A stretch of 64,000 bases of DNA from Sporosarcina sp. Marseille-Q4943 (GTDB taxonomy: Bacteria; Bacillota; Bacilli; Bacillales_A; Planococcaceae): the NCBI RefSeq assembly GCF_943736995.1, contig NZ_CALSFT010000002.1, positions 1,178,001 to 1,242,000 of the forward strand. The letters run 5' to 3'. The notes beneath the pieces are model-generated. The model was not told where the DNA came from. It searched no databases and worked only from the letters and a program-made list of their open reading frames with translations. Positions 36,599 to 46,216 of the stretch are shown here, one piece after another. The position numbers and the translations under genes were made by a program. How positions within the stretch are numbered: position 1 is the stretch's first letter; each line of letters begins with the position of its first letter.

Positions 36599-38302
36599 TT
36601 ATAGCGCTTTATCGTCGACCGAATTTAACCATGCTTCAATCGTACCGACGACAGACTCGACACATCCATCTTCGAACGGCGAAATTAAACTCGCCTCTTT
36701 CACCAACTCAGTAAACGGCTTCGACCCGCCAAGTTTACAAAGGTGCAAATAATCCTTCCATGCAGCGTCGCGATCCTCAAACGATCGCTTCCAAAACTGG
36801 AACGCGCAAATTTGTGCCAACGTATAGTCGATATAGTAAAATGGAACCTCATAAATATGCGATTGGCGTTGCCAAACAGAACCTGTTTCCAAATAAGGGT
36901 TGCCATCGTAGTCACGCATCGGCAAATAGGTTTTTTCAATTCGCTTCCATTCCGCCTTACGTTCTTCTGGCGTCATTTCCGGTTTTTCGTAAATGGCATG
37001 CTGGAATTCATCTACCGCCACGCCATATGGTAAAAATAACAGTCCGCTGCTTAAATGGGCAAACTTATATTTTTCCGTATCTTCTTCAAAGAACAGTTCC
37101 ATCCATGGCCAAGTGAAGAACTCCATGCTCATCGAATGGATCTCGGCTCCTTCATGTGTCGGCCAGACGTATTCAGGAATACCGATGTTACGGCTGCAGT
37201 ACACTTGAAAAGCATGCCCTGCTTCGTGAGTCAGCACATCGATATCACCGGATGTACCATTAAAGTTTGAAAAGATGAAAGGCGAGTCATAGTCATCGAT
37301 GAACGTACAATAGCCTCCCGCCTCTTTCCCTTTCTTCGCTTCCAAATCGAGAAGATGCTTTTCTGTCATATACTTGAAGAACTCATCCGTTTCGGGAGAA
37401 AGCTCTGCATACATCCTCTTCCCGTTTTCGATGATCCACTCTGGTGATCCTTTCGGAGTCGCATTGCCACTCAGGAAATTAAGGGACTGATCGTAGAACT
37501 TCAATTTCTCAACACCGATTCGTTCAGCTTGGCGCTCGTATAACTTCGTCGCAAGCGGTACTATATAGTCCCGCACTTGATCACGGAAGTTTTCCACCAT
37601 AGCTGCGTCGTAGCCGATTCGGTTCATCCTCGCATAGCCAAGTTCCACAAAGTTTTTGAACCCTAATTTCGTTGCAATTTCATGTCTCACCTTCACAAGG
37701 TCATCGTAGATACGGTCGAAAGTGTCGCCGTTTTCAGCATAGAATGAATAGGAAGCTTCCATAGCGGACTTTCTGACGCCTCTATCAGTGGACTCAGCAT
37801 ACGGTCCAAGCTGGGCAAGGGTCAATGTCTTTCCGTCAAACTCGATTTGAGCGGAAGCGACAAGCTTTGCATATTCGGAAGTGAGTTTATTCTCTTGTTG
37901 GAGGAGCGGAAGAACTTCCGGCGAAAAGGATTTGATTGCATTATCGGCTAAAGCGAACAGCTGGGTGCCCCATTTCTCTTCCAGCTCCTTCCGAAATGGC
38001 GTCTTTACAAGTTCTTTGTAGAATGCGGTTCCGAGTTCTTGGAATTCGGGCCCGATTTCATCGAAATACTCTCGTTCTGTCTGATAGAAATCATCATTCG
38101 TATCGATGGATGAACGGATGTACATCAAGTTGGATTGTGTAGAATAATTGCTACCAATTGCATTTAACTTTTCAATGACAACATTCTGATCCTCAAACGA
38201 ACCCGCGGAGCGGAATTGTTCAAGCAAGCTATTGAATTCTTGTTTAATGCTTTCCATTTCAGGTCTTTTGTACTGGAATTCTTCAAACGTAAGCATTTTC
38301 AT
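36599..38302 (-). CDS. pepF: M3 family oligoendopeptidase (PepF-like)
   Basis: A 567-residue cytoplasmic zinc peptidase that cuts short peptides. The zinc motif is LTHEAGHAFQVYCS, with the third ligand in THEGAEIHSMSMEFF. The protein is mostly helical and shows GGYCTFIDDYDSPFIFSNFNG before the active site. It starts MKMLTFEEF after a GGGGGAATG-type site. It is convergent with fhs and once shared its terminator hairpin, now split by the IS. Confidence 0.92.
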   Translation of the reverse strand: MKMLTFEEFQYKRPEMESIKQEFNSLLEQFRSAGSFEDQNVVIEKLNAIGSNYSTQSNLMYIRSSIDTNDDFYQTEREYFDEIGPEFQELGTAFYKELVKTPFRKELEEKWGTQLFALADNAIKSFSPEVLPLLQQENKLTSEYAKLVASAQIEFDGKTLTLAQLGPYAESTDRGVRKSAMEASYSFYAENGDTFDRIYDDLVKVRHEIATKLGFKNFVELGYARMNRIGYDAAMVENFRDQVRDYIVPLATKLYERQAERIGVEKLKFYDQSLNFLSGNATPKGSPEWIIENGKRMYAELSPETDEFFKYMTEKHLLDLEAKKGKEAGGYCTFIDDYDSPFIFSNFNGTSGDIDVLTHEAGHAFQVYCSRNIGIPEYVWPTHEGAEIHSMSMEFFTWPWMELFFEEDTEKYKFAHLSSGLLFLPYGVAVDEFQHAIYEKPEMTPEERKAEWKRIEKTYLPMRDYDGNPYLETGSVWQRQSHIYEVPFYYIDYTLAQICAFQFWKRSFEDRDAAWKDYLHLCKLGGSKPFTELVKEASLISPFEDGCVESVVGTIEAWLNSVDDKAL

Positions 38303-38481
38303 TCCCCCGTAACGTGTTAGTGTGAATACAATTCACTATCTTCATTGTTAACTAATCATTAAGAAAATGCAAAAGAAAGTTTATGCACTGAAGTAGATGT
38401 TTCAATAGAAGAGAATACGTGACCATTTCATGCAGTATGCTGTAAGATGAGAGTGAAAACAATATGTGAGGATGAGACTAA

Positions 38482-38769
38482 GTGGAAATTATTGAATATA
38501 GCATGATCGAACTCATTGATCCGACTGGCATTTTAACAGGAAGCAGATACGAATTTCGTATATACGTTCAATTTGATGAAGAAGATGAGCTTTATGATGA
38601 CAAAGGTACAGGCATTCGGGTCATCTACGCAGTAGATGGAGGAGAAAGAAAGGTGGCATCGTATCATCTTTTTGAACGGGCAACCGACAAAGTCATCGAG
38701 TTCGATCTTGAGGATGACGAAATTGCTCAACTAGCCGCTTTCTGTGAGGAACATTTGGAGGAAGAGTAA
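38482..38769 (+). CDS. Small conserved protein, DUF6509-like
   Basis: A 95-residue acidic protein beginning MEIIEYSMIELIDPTGILTG with YEFRIYVQFDEEDELYDDKG. It resembles a family of short uncharacterised Bacillales proteins (DUF6509); the name comes from memory of the family and was not checked. There is no membrane segment or known motif. It stands alone between pepF and yumC. Function unknown. Confidence 0.6.
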   Translation: MEIIEYSMIELIDPTGILTGSRYEFRIYVQFDEEDELYDDKGTGIRVIYAVDGGERKVASYHLFERATDKVIEFDLEDDEIAQLAAFCEEHLEEE

Positions 38770-38959
38770 GCGAGCAGCCAATTGTTTGAGTGTTTACGGT
38801 CAGTAAATATAATGGTAAAAAAATCTACTTCACAAGTCAAATTATGTGTTTTTTATTGAAAAATAATAGATAATGTGTAGAGTAGATGTGTAGGGTATAC
38901 TGATTAAACGGATTTTTCTTATATCCATCCAAATTAAAAGAACATTGGAGTGTTTATAG

Positions 38960-39943
38960 ATGAGTAATGAGATTGTTGATATTACAATCATAGGTGGGGG
39001 ACCAACAGGACTTTTTGCATCGTTCTATGCAGGTATGCGTGAAATGTCGGTGAAAATTATCGATAGCTTGCCACAACTTGGCGGGCAATTAATTGAGCTA
39101 TATCCGGATAAATATATTTACGATGTAGGCGGCTTTCCGAAAATCCTAGCGAAGGATCTCGTCGCAAATCTTGTTACACAAGCTCATTATTCTAAGCCTG
39201 AAATACATCTAGGCGAAACTGCAATTTCTGCTACACGTGAAGGGGATCACTTCATCCTTCAAACGGACAAAGGCGCCCATTTGACTCGCACGATCCTTTT
39301 AACTGCAGGAATTGGTGCATTCCAGCCGCGTAAAATCGGCTTGGCAGAAGAGGCCGCATTCGAAGGTAAGACATTGCATTATGGAATTAAAGACCTATCG
39401 CTCTTCAAAGGGAAAGACGTGCTCGTATGCGGCGGAGGGGATTCGGCAGTGGATTGGGCTTTAATGCTCGAAGACATTGCATCGAACGTATCACTTGTAC
39501 ACAGACGTGAACGGTTCACTGCGCATGAAACAAGCGTGAACCAATTAATGTCTTCCAAAGTGAATGTGCTCACGTCCCGTTCCATCAAGTCGATCGTTGG
39601 AGAAGAAGGTATCGTCAAGGAAGTCGTCATTGCACAAAAGGACGGTTCAGAAGAAGCGTTGCATGTGGATCACGTCATCGTCAACTATGGTAATATTTCA
39701 TCCCTCGGTGCGATCAAAGAGTGGGGACTTGAAATGGACCGTAACTCGATCGTTGTCAATTCTAGAATGGAAACGAATATAGAAGGTATCTATGCAGCAG
39801 GGGACGTCACGACTTATGATGGGAAAGTGAAGCTTATTGCTGTTGGATTAGGGGAAGCTCCGACTGCGGTGAACCATGCAAAAGCATTCATTGACCCGAA
39901 AGCAAGACTGCAACCATTGCACAGTACAAGTGTCTTCAACTAA
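38960..39943 (+). CDS. yumC: Ferredoxin/flavodoxin-NADP reductase, YumC type
   Basis: A 327-residue flavoprotein with two Rossmann folds: FAD-binding IIGGGPTGLFASFYAGMR near residue 10 and NADPH-binding VCGGGDSAVDWALML near residue 155. A C-terminal YAAGDVTTYDGKVKLIAVGLGEAPTAVNH completes the FAD site. There is no CxxC between the domains, so it is not a thioredoxin reductase. It reduces ferredoxin or flavodoxin with NADPH. The plain ATG has GGAGTG upstream. Confidence 0.9.
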   Translation: MSNEIVDITIIGGGPTGLFASFYAGMREMSVKIIDSLPQLGGQLIELYPDKYIYDVGGFPKILAKDLVANLVTQAHYSKPEIHLGETAISATREGDHFILQTDKGAHLTRTILLTAGIGAFQPRKIGLAEEAAFEGKTLHYGIKDLSLFKGKDVLVCGGGDSAVDWALMLEDIASNVSLVHRRERFTAHETSVNQLMSSKVNVLTSRSIKSIVGEEGIVKEVVIAQKDGSEEALHVDHVIVNYGNISSLGAIKEWGLEMDRNSIVVNSRMETNIEGIYAAGDVTTYDGKVKLIAVGLGEAPTAVNHAKAFIDPKARLQPLHSTSVFN

Positions 39944-39945
39944 AA

Positions 39946-39969
39946 AAACCGGCTAATGCCGGTTTTTTC
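39946..39969. terminator. Terminator between yumC and the DUF1648 gene
   Basis: AAAACCGGC and GCCGGTTTT with loop TAAT, with A- and T-runs on either side; it works in both directions. Confidence 0.85.
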
Positions 39970-39970
39970 A

Positions 39971-41071
39971 TTACAAGAAAAATGTGATTGCGAATATGAC
40001 GAGCAATGGACCAATTATGATTAAATAGCCGATAGGATTGCCAAAGTTCAACGTCCAACCGACCCCGAACCTCTTTTCAACAAAGATGGAAGGGTCGTTT
40101 TTATTTACATAAAATACGCCTGCTTTCCAATAGGCGTCATCATCGGAATCCGTAACACCGGGGATCGGATCCTCGTCAATTTCAAGCTGAATCCGGGAGC
40201 CCCCTTGACCGACTTTGAATGCGTATACGGCGGTTGCCACCAATATGATGAAAAGAAATCCTAAAGGCATCGCCATCATGAGAATCGGCCCGCCTATGTT
40301 TCCGTGGATCGACGTCAGCTGAAAGAAGCCGAAGAGGACTGTCAATGAAACTGATGTTAAAAAGAGCAGCCAACTTGTGTATTTCCTGAACGACAATTGT
40401 TGAATGCGCGATGTAGTCCTTTTAGCTGCATTCAGTTTCACACCAGACTTCTTTGTGGAAGCATTGATCGCAAGCATCATCCCTTGCATGATGAGAAGGG
40501 TGAGCAGTAATGCAATGACTGAAAAAGGGCTTTTCCCGGTGAATGAATCCGGCTGTCCATCCGGGCCCCAATGGGTCGGAATAAGCTCCGGCATGGCGCC
40601 GTATTGGGTTGCTGTATAGCCGATTAAACCCAGAGTAATAGGGATAGGCAATGCGAACATGAGGGAAGGAAGCATTTCATCGTTGGAGCGGCTCGTCAAG
40701 TCTGCGACTCGCACCTTTTTAAGATTGCTTCCCCAATTATTCTCACGCTTTCTTTTCATCGTCTTAATATGAAAGTACAAGTAAAGAGCCATGCTGATCA
40801 GAAGAATTACGAATTGAAGGACTAATCCGGTGAAGACAAGACGATCCTCTTGCATTCCGACTCCCCAATTCATGTAAGCAAGCATTCCTGCGATACCAAT
40901 AAAGAATATCGTTGCCGAATAGGTTTTCTTATAGTTTGCGAGAGCTTTGTCATCTGTATGCCCTTCAGGAATTGTAACTCCGAAAACAATCGTTTTCTTT
41001 AAAAGGAAGGGGATAGCCGCCTGCATGACGGTCAAAAATAAAATGATTGTCAAAAATAAAGTGAGTACCAT
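39971..41071 (-). CDS. DUF1648 domain membrane protein
   Basis: A 366-residue protein with about eight hydrophobic helices. The central segment (PELIPTHWGPDGQPDSFTGKS) is the DUF1648 signature, also found in SdpI-type immunity proteins, and a C-terminal soluble stretch (YWKAGVFYVNKNDPSIFVEKRFGVGWTLNFG) matches the DUF5808 type. It lies three bases after a GntR regulator gene, a common pairing in Bacillus. It may respond to cell-envelope stress or antimicrobial peptides, but this is an inference from the SdpI relationship. Confidence 0.75.
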   Translation of the reverse strand: MVLTLFLTIILFLTVMQAAIPFLLKKTIVFGVTIPEGHTDDKALANYKKTYSATIFFIGIAGMLAYMNWGVGMQEDRLVFTGLVLQFVILLISMALYLYFHIKTMKRKRENNWGSNLKKVRVADLTSRSNDEMLPSLMFALPIPITLGLIGYTATQYGAMPELIPTHWGPDGQPDSFTGKSPFSVIALLLTLLIMQGMMLAINASTKKSGVKLNAAKRTTSRIQQLSFRKYTSWLLFLTSVSLTVLFGFFQLTSIHGNIGGPILMMAMPLGFLFIILVATAVYAFKVGQGGSRIQLEIDEDPIPGVTDSDDDAYWKAGVFYVNKNDPSIFVEKRFGVGWTLNFGNPIGYLIIIGPLLVIFAITFFL

Positions 41072-41074
41072 TGT

Positions 41075-41458
41075 TCATCCCTCCGTAATTTCCGAAATGA
41101 TTGAAGAGGCGACTGATAAAATTTGTTCCTTGTCCATGCCGTACACGATCGATTCTGCAATGAGCGGCTTCATATGCAGTTTAATGAGTTCCAATTGCAT
41201 CTCGCTTGGGCCTTTTGTGGATATTGCATTAATGACGGCGCCTGACTTCGGTATGATTTCTATTATGTTTTTCTTCTCCAGCTCATGATAGGCTTTGTTC
41301 ACTGTATGCATATTGACACCAAGATCCGCTGCGAGAGAGCGGACGGAAGGCAATGCCTCGGAAGCCTTCAATCTTCCCGTGGCAATCAATTCAATCAATT
41401 GATTTGCCAATTGGGTATATATCGGTATTTCTGATGTAGGTTCGATTTGAATGAACAT
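41075..41458 (-). CDS. GntR family regulator, short YtrA-type
   Basis: A 127-residue protein with an N-terminal GntR winged helix (IPIYTQLANQLIELIATGRLKASEALPSVRSLAADLGVNMHTVNKAYHELEKKNII) and only a short C-terminal helical tail, the YtrA/YhcF layout. Such regulators usually control the membrane-protein gene directly downstream, here the DUF1648 gene with a three-base gap. No effector domain is visible. Confidence 0.85.
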   Translation of the reverse strand: MFIQIEPTSEIPIYTQLANQLIELIATGRLKASEALPSVRSLAADLGVNMHTVNKAYHELEKKNIIEIIPKSGAVINAISTKGPSEMQLELIKLHMKPLIAESIVYGMDKEQILSVASSIISEITEG

Positions 41459-41532
41459 CTTATACCCTCCATTCTGTTCTAATGTTATTATAACAGCTGC
41501 CGCTAATTAAATATACCCCCAACAAAGAAAAG

Positions 41533-41556
41533 CCCCTGAACAAATTGTTCAGGGGG
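41533..41556 (-). terminator. Terminator overlapping the deacetylase stop
   Basis: CCCCTGAACA and TGTTCAGGGG pair around AAT, and the TGA stop of the deacetylase gene falls in the 3' part of this stem. On the minus strand TTTCTTTG follows. Confidence 0.8.
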
Positions 41557-43066
41557 TTGTAGCTTCCAATTCACCTACTGTGACGAAATTATAGCCTTCG
41601 GTTTTCAAATACGTAAGTACCGCATCGAGCCCATCGGCAGTCGACTGATGGATGTCATGCATTAATATGATGCTTCCATCTTTCACATGATCTTTGACGA
41701 CTTGAAGAATTCTTGCAGAGTCGCGATACTTCCAATCGAGAGTGTCCACATCCCATAATACGATTGGTAATCCGGTTATATTATGGATCGCGTCATTGAC
41801 GGCTCCATATGGAGGCCTGAAAGATTCGACTTTTTGGCCGGTCACCTCTTCAATGATCACGGAAGTCTTCTCAATCTCTTTAGTGATGCGCTCCGGTCCT
41901 AATTTCGTCAAATCCGCATGTGTCCAAGTATGGTTGCCCAATTCATGGCCCGCTTCCTTCACTTCATTGACGATGTCCGAGTAATATTCAACACGGCTGC
42001 CGAGCATGAAGAAGGTGGCTTTTGCATCATGCTTTTGGAGTGTCTCCAAAATTTGTCTCGTCACTTTTGGATCCGGTCCATCATCAAATGTCAAAGCAAC
42101 TCTTTTCCGGACGGTTTCGACCGGTGGAGATGTTTCGGATTCATCATCGTCTTTTGCATCCAAATTAGCCGAAGCCTCATCAGAATTCCCAGCGCCTTTT
42201 TCTTCGGTTGACACTTCTTCTGAATCCTTGTCGACTATTTCCAACTCATCTTCTTTAACTTTCGGCTTGAATGTTACAGTGAGCAGTTTTTGAATATGCT
42301 CGATAGAAACAGATACGATTGGCGGTCCTACTAAGCTATCGGCGATTGTGTCTTCGTCGAAGTAAATAATAAGCGCATCGTCAGTGATGGCAAAATTCCT
42401 GTAGTTCATCCACCTTGGTTCTGTGAATTTTTCCATATCCTGTTCGAAAAGATGACCTTTCAACGCTTTATCCATATGAATCGAGCCACGGACTAAAGAC
42501 GATAGAGTCTGTAAACGATTGGCATCACCTTCAAACAAGTCTCTGATGGAAAAGCTTTCACCCGTTTCAGGATTCAAGTGGAATGAACGAATTTCTGTCT
42601 TTCCATGGGGGGCATCACTAAAACTGCTGCTGTTTACAAGAACAAAGGAATAGTAGCCAGAAGCATGCAGCAACGTTTCATAGGAGATATTCAATTCTCC
42701 TGTTGTATTTTTATCGAGCTTTTTTTTCTCTATCATCATTTCCGTATATTTGGACTGGGCTTCAGTAATATAGTTTTTAACTTCAGTATTGAAATTAGTA
42801 TGTATGCTTTGCGGATATTGGATAGCAAAAGGAGCGTTTTTATCGTTTGATGTTTTTGTAATGATTTTGATCCCCGGATAGTTTGAATCTATTTGTTCCG
42901 TTTCGGTTGGGACCCCGGTGGATCCATTTCGATCGGGCTGGGAAGCAGTAGGACCATGTTCCGTTGTGAAAACTAGAAAGATGGCGCTTAGTGTCAATAA
43001 GACGATTGCAATGGAAAAAGTGATGTCGATCCATACAGAACGTGATTTGTAACTCTTTCTTTTCAT
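41549..43066 (-). CDS. Membrane-anchored polysaccharide deacetylase, PdaC-like
   Basis: A 505-residue protein with an N-terminal anchor (about 13-35). A DUF4163/DUF3298-type domain (about 60-250) is followed by a low-complexity acidic linker (about 255-310) and a NodB deacetylase domain. Catalytic motifs: LTFDDGPD (motif 1), ELGNHTWTH (zinc histidines), RPPYGAVN, VLWDVDTLDW, and IILMHDIH. The layout matches B. subtilis PdaC, which deacetylates peptidoglycan N-acetylmuramic acid. ATG 43066 is chosen because AAGGGAG lies upstream; the ATG 21 bases earlier has no ribosome site. Confidence 0.87.
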   Translation of the reverse strand: MKRKSYKSRSVWIDITFSIAIVLLTLSAIFLVFTTEHGPTASQPDRNGSTGVPTETEQIDSNYPGIKIITKTSNDKNAPFAIQYPQSIHTNFNTEVKNYITEAQSKYTEMMIEKKKLDKNTTGELNISYETLLHASGYYSFVLVNSSSFSDAPHGKTEIRSFHLNPETGESFSIRDLFEGDANRLQTLSSLVRGSIHMDKALKGHLFEQDMEKFTEPRWMNYRNFAITDDALIIYFDEDTIADSLVGPPIVSVSIEHIQKLLTVTFKPKVKEDELEIVDKDSEEVSTEEKGAGNSDEASANLDAKDDDESETSPPVETVRKRVALTFDDGPDPKVTRQILETLQKHDAKATFFMLGSRVEYYSDIVNEVKEAGHELGNHTWTHADLTKLGPERITKEIEKTSVIIEEVTGQKVESFRPPYGAVNDAIHNITGLPIVLWDVDTLDWKYRDSARILQVVKDHVKDGSIILMHDIHQSTADGLDAVLTYLKTEGYNFVTVGELEATTP

Positions 43067-43437
43067 GTTGCGCGGCTCCCTTATCATTTTGTCAGTCAGA
43101 AATCTAGCAAACTTCCTGTTTAATCTCTCTGTAAAGTTAGACGGAGCAACTCCTTAAATAGTTTCGAAAAATAAGGAAAAATGTCGATTCTTTTATACTA
43201 TAAGTATACAACATATTTGCCTAGTATTGGGATGGGTAAATAAGAACTAATGAAATAATGTCTGCATAAAAAAGATCGAGGAAAACTGCTTTTTCGCAAC
43301 GCGATTTTATGTTATACTGTCAAATGCCCGGATCTTGCAAATGCGGGCAAGCAGTGAGTGTTTACAATCGAATATTGTTAAACCGATCAAGCTGTTATTT
43401 CTACTGCAAAGAAAACAAACAGAAGGTGGTCGAAGAA
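43067..43437. promoter_or_regulatory. Deacetylase-trhO intergenic region
   Basis: This 371-base gap between divergent genes holds an inverted repeat TATACT-ATA-AGTATA at 43194-43208. A trhO promoter with extended -10 TGTTATACT (43310-43318) follows, then a leader of about 110 bases starting with a GCCCG/CGGGC stem (43325-43349). No other gene is seen. Confidence 0.5.
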
Positions 43438-44415
43438 ATGGAAACAGGAGCATATCGGGTATTGTTGTACTACAAATATGTACACATCGAAGACCCAGAA
43501 ACATTTGCTGCCGAACATTTGGCTTTTTGTAAGGAACTCGGATTAAAAGGCCGTATACTAGTCGGCGAGGAAGGCATCAACGGTACATGTTCTGGAACTG
43601 TAGAACAGACGGATGCTTATATGGAGAAGATGCATAGCGATGAACGTTTCAAAGATCTCTGGTTTAAGATTGATGAAACCGATGGACATGCGTTCAAGAA
43701 AATGCACGTCCGTCATCGGAAGGAAATTGTTAACCTGAGCCTTGAGGAAGACATCAACCCGTTGGAATTGACAGGAGAGTATTTGGAGCCTGCAGAGTTT
43801 TTAAAACAGATGCAAGATGAAAACACGATCGTCTTAGATACAAGAAATGATTACGAGTATGATCTTGGTCATTTCAGAGGCGCGATTCGACCTGATGTTG
43901 AGACATTCCGTGACCTTCCACAATGGGTCCAGGAAAACAGGGAGATGTTTGAAGGTAAGAAAATCCTTGCGTACTGTACAGGTGGAATCAGGTGTGAGAA
44001 GTTCACTGGTTGGATGAAGCGTGAAGGCTTCGAGGATGTTGCACATCTTCAAGGCGGAATTGTCACGTACGGAAAGGATCCTGTAGCGAAAGGCCAACTT
44101 TGGGATGGTCAATGCTACGTCTTTGATGAAAGGATCGCAGTTCCGATCAATCAAGTTGAGCATGTCGTCGTAGGTCGCGATCATTTTGACGGAACTCCTT
44201 GCGAAAGATATGTGAACTGTGCCAACCCTGACTGCAATGCGAAAATTTTATGCTCTGAAGAAAATGAGCATTTCTATATGCGCAGCTGTTCGGACGAATG
44301 CCGTACACACCCGCGCAATCGATATTTTGTCGAACAAAATATGACCGTGGAAGAATTCAACAAAAGAATTGAAGCTATTGCGGATAAACGCAGTCAAACA
44401 ACTGCTGCAATGTAA
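43438..44415 (+). CDS. trhO: tRNA uridine(34) hydroxylase TrhO (rhodanese family)
   Basis: A 325-residue protein with an N-terminal acylphosphatase-like part ([35 protein letters not shown]), a rhodanese domain with active-site Cys in [14 protein letters not shown], and a C-terminal Cys cluster ([24 protein letters not shown]). TrhO makes 5-hydroxyuridine at tRNA position 34, the first step to mo5U in Gram-positives. ATG 43438 follows AGAAGGTGG; upstream in-frame starts would run into the leader. It is followed by a strong terminator. Confidence 0.9.
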   Translation: METGAYRVLLYYKYVHIEDPETFAAEHLAFCKELGLKGRILVGEEGINGTCSGTVEQTDAYMEKMHSDERFKDLWFKIDETDGHAFKKMHVRHRKEIVNLSLEEDINPLELTGEYLEPAEFLKQMQDENTIVLDTRNDYEYDLGHFRGAIRPDVETFRDLPQWVQENREMFEGKKILAYCTGGIRCEKFTGWMKREGFEDVAHLQGGIVTYGKDPVAKGQLWDGQCYVFDERIAVPINQVEHVVVGRDHFDGTPCERYVNCANPDCNAKILCSEENEHFYMRSCSDECRTHPRNRYFVEQNMTVEEFNKRIEAIADKRSQTTAAM

Positions 44416-44426
44416 TTAATCTCTAC

Positions 44427-44460
44427 ACACCCAGGTGCTTATAGTACCTGGGTGTTTTAT
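44427..44460 (+). terminator. Terminator after trhO
   Basis: A perfect stem ACACCCAGGT/ACCTGGGTGT with a nine-base loop is followed by TTTTATT. Confidence 0.9.
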
Positions 44461-44593
44461 TATGCCTTTGTTACCTATAAACACCTGAATATTGGAAAAT
44501 TGCAATTTCAATAGCATTATTATGTGTAAGATAGGGAACTAAATCATTTGCTTTCCGTATAGGTATTACTAATGTAGCAAGGAGGACGCTTGA

Positions 44594-46039
44594 ATGAAAA
44601 ATATCATTTTTTCTTTATTCATTGGATTCACCATTCTTCTTGCTGGCTGTGTGAAAGACGGCGAGCCTTCAACGACAGAAGCTTCGGAAAGAGAATCGAA
44701 TAGCACGGTGAGCAGTAAAGAGAAACAGGGAGAAGTTGGGGAAAGTGAACGGCAATCAAATGCAGTAGAAGTTACCAACCTGTCTTCGATTCAAATAGCG
44801 AAAACTGTGGACGAAATGGCTTCATTGCCGCCGGGACAATTGACGAAGGACTTCACGGTAGATCAGGAGACTTCCTTATGGTCCAAAATAGAAGTACCGG
44901 AACAAATCCGCGAATCTTTTCTCGATGAAATGAAGGCTTTGACGGAAGAGACCAAAGATCCGCAGCTGATACACAGTGCCTTTATTAAATTGCTCGGAAG
45001 CCCTATATACCATAAGTTTGTCGATCCTTTAGCTGTTTTTCATCCTTCCTTCGCAGAGCCTATTCTTCCTGAGCCATATGAGATGACAGAAGGAGGAGTT
45101 GCCCAGTCTCCTCCTTCAAAAGCTTTGATCTTATTGGATGCAAGTTCCAGCATGCTTCTTCAAGCAGATGGACGATTAAAAATGGACATAGCAAAAAGTG
45201 CTGTAAAAAGCTTTGCATCGACAATCGGCCAAAACAGTGAAGTATCATTGTATATATATGGACACGCAGGCACCCAGAGCAAATCCGATAAACAATTGTC
45301 GTGTGGAACAATTGAAGAGGTGTATCCAATAGGTGAGTATGATGAGAAGAAATTTAATGAGTCGGTAGAGAACGTCAAGGCAAGTGGTTGGACGCCATTG
45401 GCCGCGGCAATAAAACAGGCGCGCATTGATCATGAAAAGACTTCGGAAGATATTACGGTTTATATTGTAAGCGATGGGGCTGAAACTTGCGGCGGTGATC
45501 CTGTCGCTGAAGCAAAAGAATTTGCTGCTTTGGCGGCTGATCGTCATGTGAACGTCATCGGTTTTCAAGTCGATCAAGAGGCGGAAAGTCAGTTGAAAGC
45601 AGTAGCGGAAGCCGGCAATGGGACGTATTTGGCCGCCGATTCATTGGATGAAATGACTGCCGGCATTTCGAAGCTCTGGCTACCCTCGGATATAGATTTA
45701 GTAACGTTAGTCTACAAGAAGCCTATAGGATGGCCTCAAGCGATGGCTTTGCGTACCGTATCAGATTATGGCAGTAAGTTAACAATAGCGATTCGAGTCG
45801 AAAACGAACGATTTATTGCAGCAGCAAGATTGTTGGAAGAAGAAGGCTTTATTGATGCTGCTGTCAGAGATGAATTGATAAAATTGATCGACAATCAAAA
45901 AGAGCAGTATAGCCGATTGGTCAATGAGCTGGAGGAAGAAAAGAGGCAGCTCATAAACAATGAAGTTGAGAGGATTAATAAGAAAGTCGACGACTATCAC
46001 GATAGAATGAAAGCCTTGAAAGAAGAGCAAGGTCAATAA
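44594..46039 (+). CDS. VWA-domain lipoprotein
   Basis: A 481-residue secreted lipoprotein. The signal peptide ends at the lipobox LLAGC (lipid on Cys19), then a Ser/Glu-rich linker. A von Willebrand A domain (about 175-360) has a complete MIDAS: DASSSM, the Thr in GWTPLAA, and Asp in VSDGAETCGGD. A C-terminal coiled-coil region is rich in Glu/Lys. It resembles B. subtilis YwmC/YwmD-type proteins. It probably binds a divalent metal and a protein partner outside the membrane. Function not known. Start has AAGGAGG. Confidence 0.82.
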   Translation: MKNIIFSLFIGFTILLAGCVKDGEPSTTEASERESNSTVSSKEKQGEVGESERQSNAVEVTNLSSIQIAKTVDEMASLPPGQLTKDFTVDQETSLWSKIEVPEQIRESFLDEMKALTEETKDPQLIHSAFIKLLGSPIYHKFVDPLAVFHPSFAEPILPEPYEMTEGGVAQSPPSKALILLDASSSMLLQADGRLKMDIAKSAVKSFASTIGQNSEVSLYIYGHAGTQSKSDKQLSCGTIEEVYPIGEYDEKKFNESVENVKASGWTPLAAAIKQARIDHEKTSEDITVYIVSDGAETCGGDPVAEAKEFAALAADRHVNVIGFQVDQEAESQLKAVAEAGNGTYLAADSLDEMTAGISKLWLPSDIDLVTLVYKKPIGWPQAMALRTVSDYGSKLTIAIRVENERFIAAARLLEEEGFIDAAVRDELIKLIDNQKEQYSRLVNELEEEKRQLINNEVERINKKVDDYHDRMKALKEEQGQ

Positions 46040-46043
46040 TAGG

Positions 46044-46089
46044 AGCAAGGGAAGGATTCGTTAGGGAATCTTTCCTTTGCTTTTTTTGA
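46044..46089 (+). terminator. Terminator after the VWA lipoprotein gene
   Basis: GCAAGGGAAGGATTC and GAATCTTTCCTTTGC form a stem with G-U pairs, followed by TTTTTTT. Confidence 0.85.
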
Positions 46090-46216
46090 ATGGTTTGGGT
46101 GTCATTGATCACTGTTTTCGGACTATATAAAAACATTGGAATGGACTTAATATGGCTCACAGCAAACGGTAAATGGTATACTACTATCATTGAAAAGAAA
46201 TTGGAGGAACTGAAGT

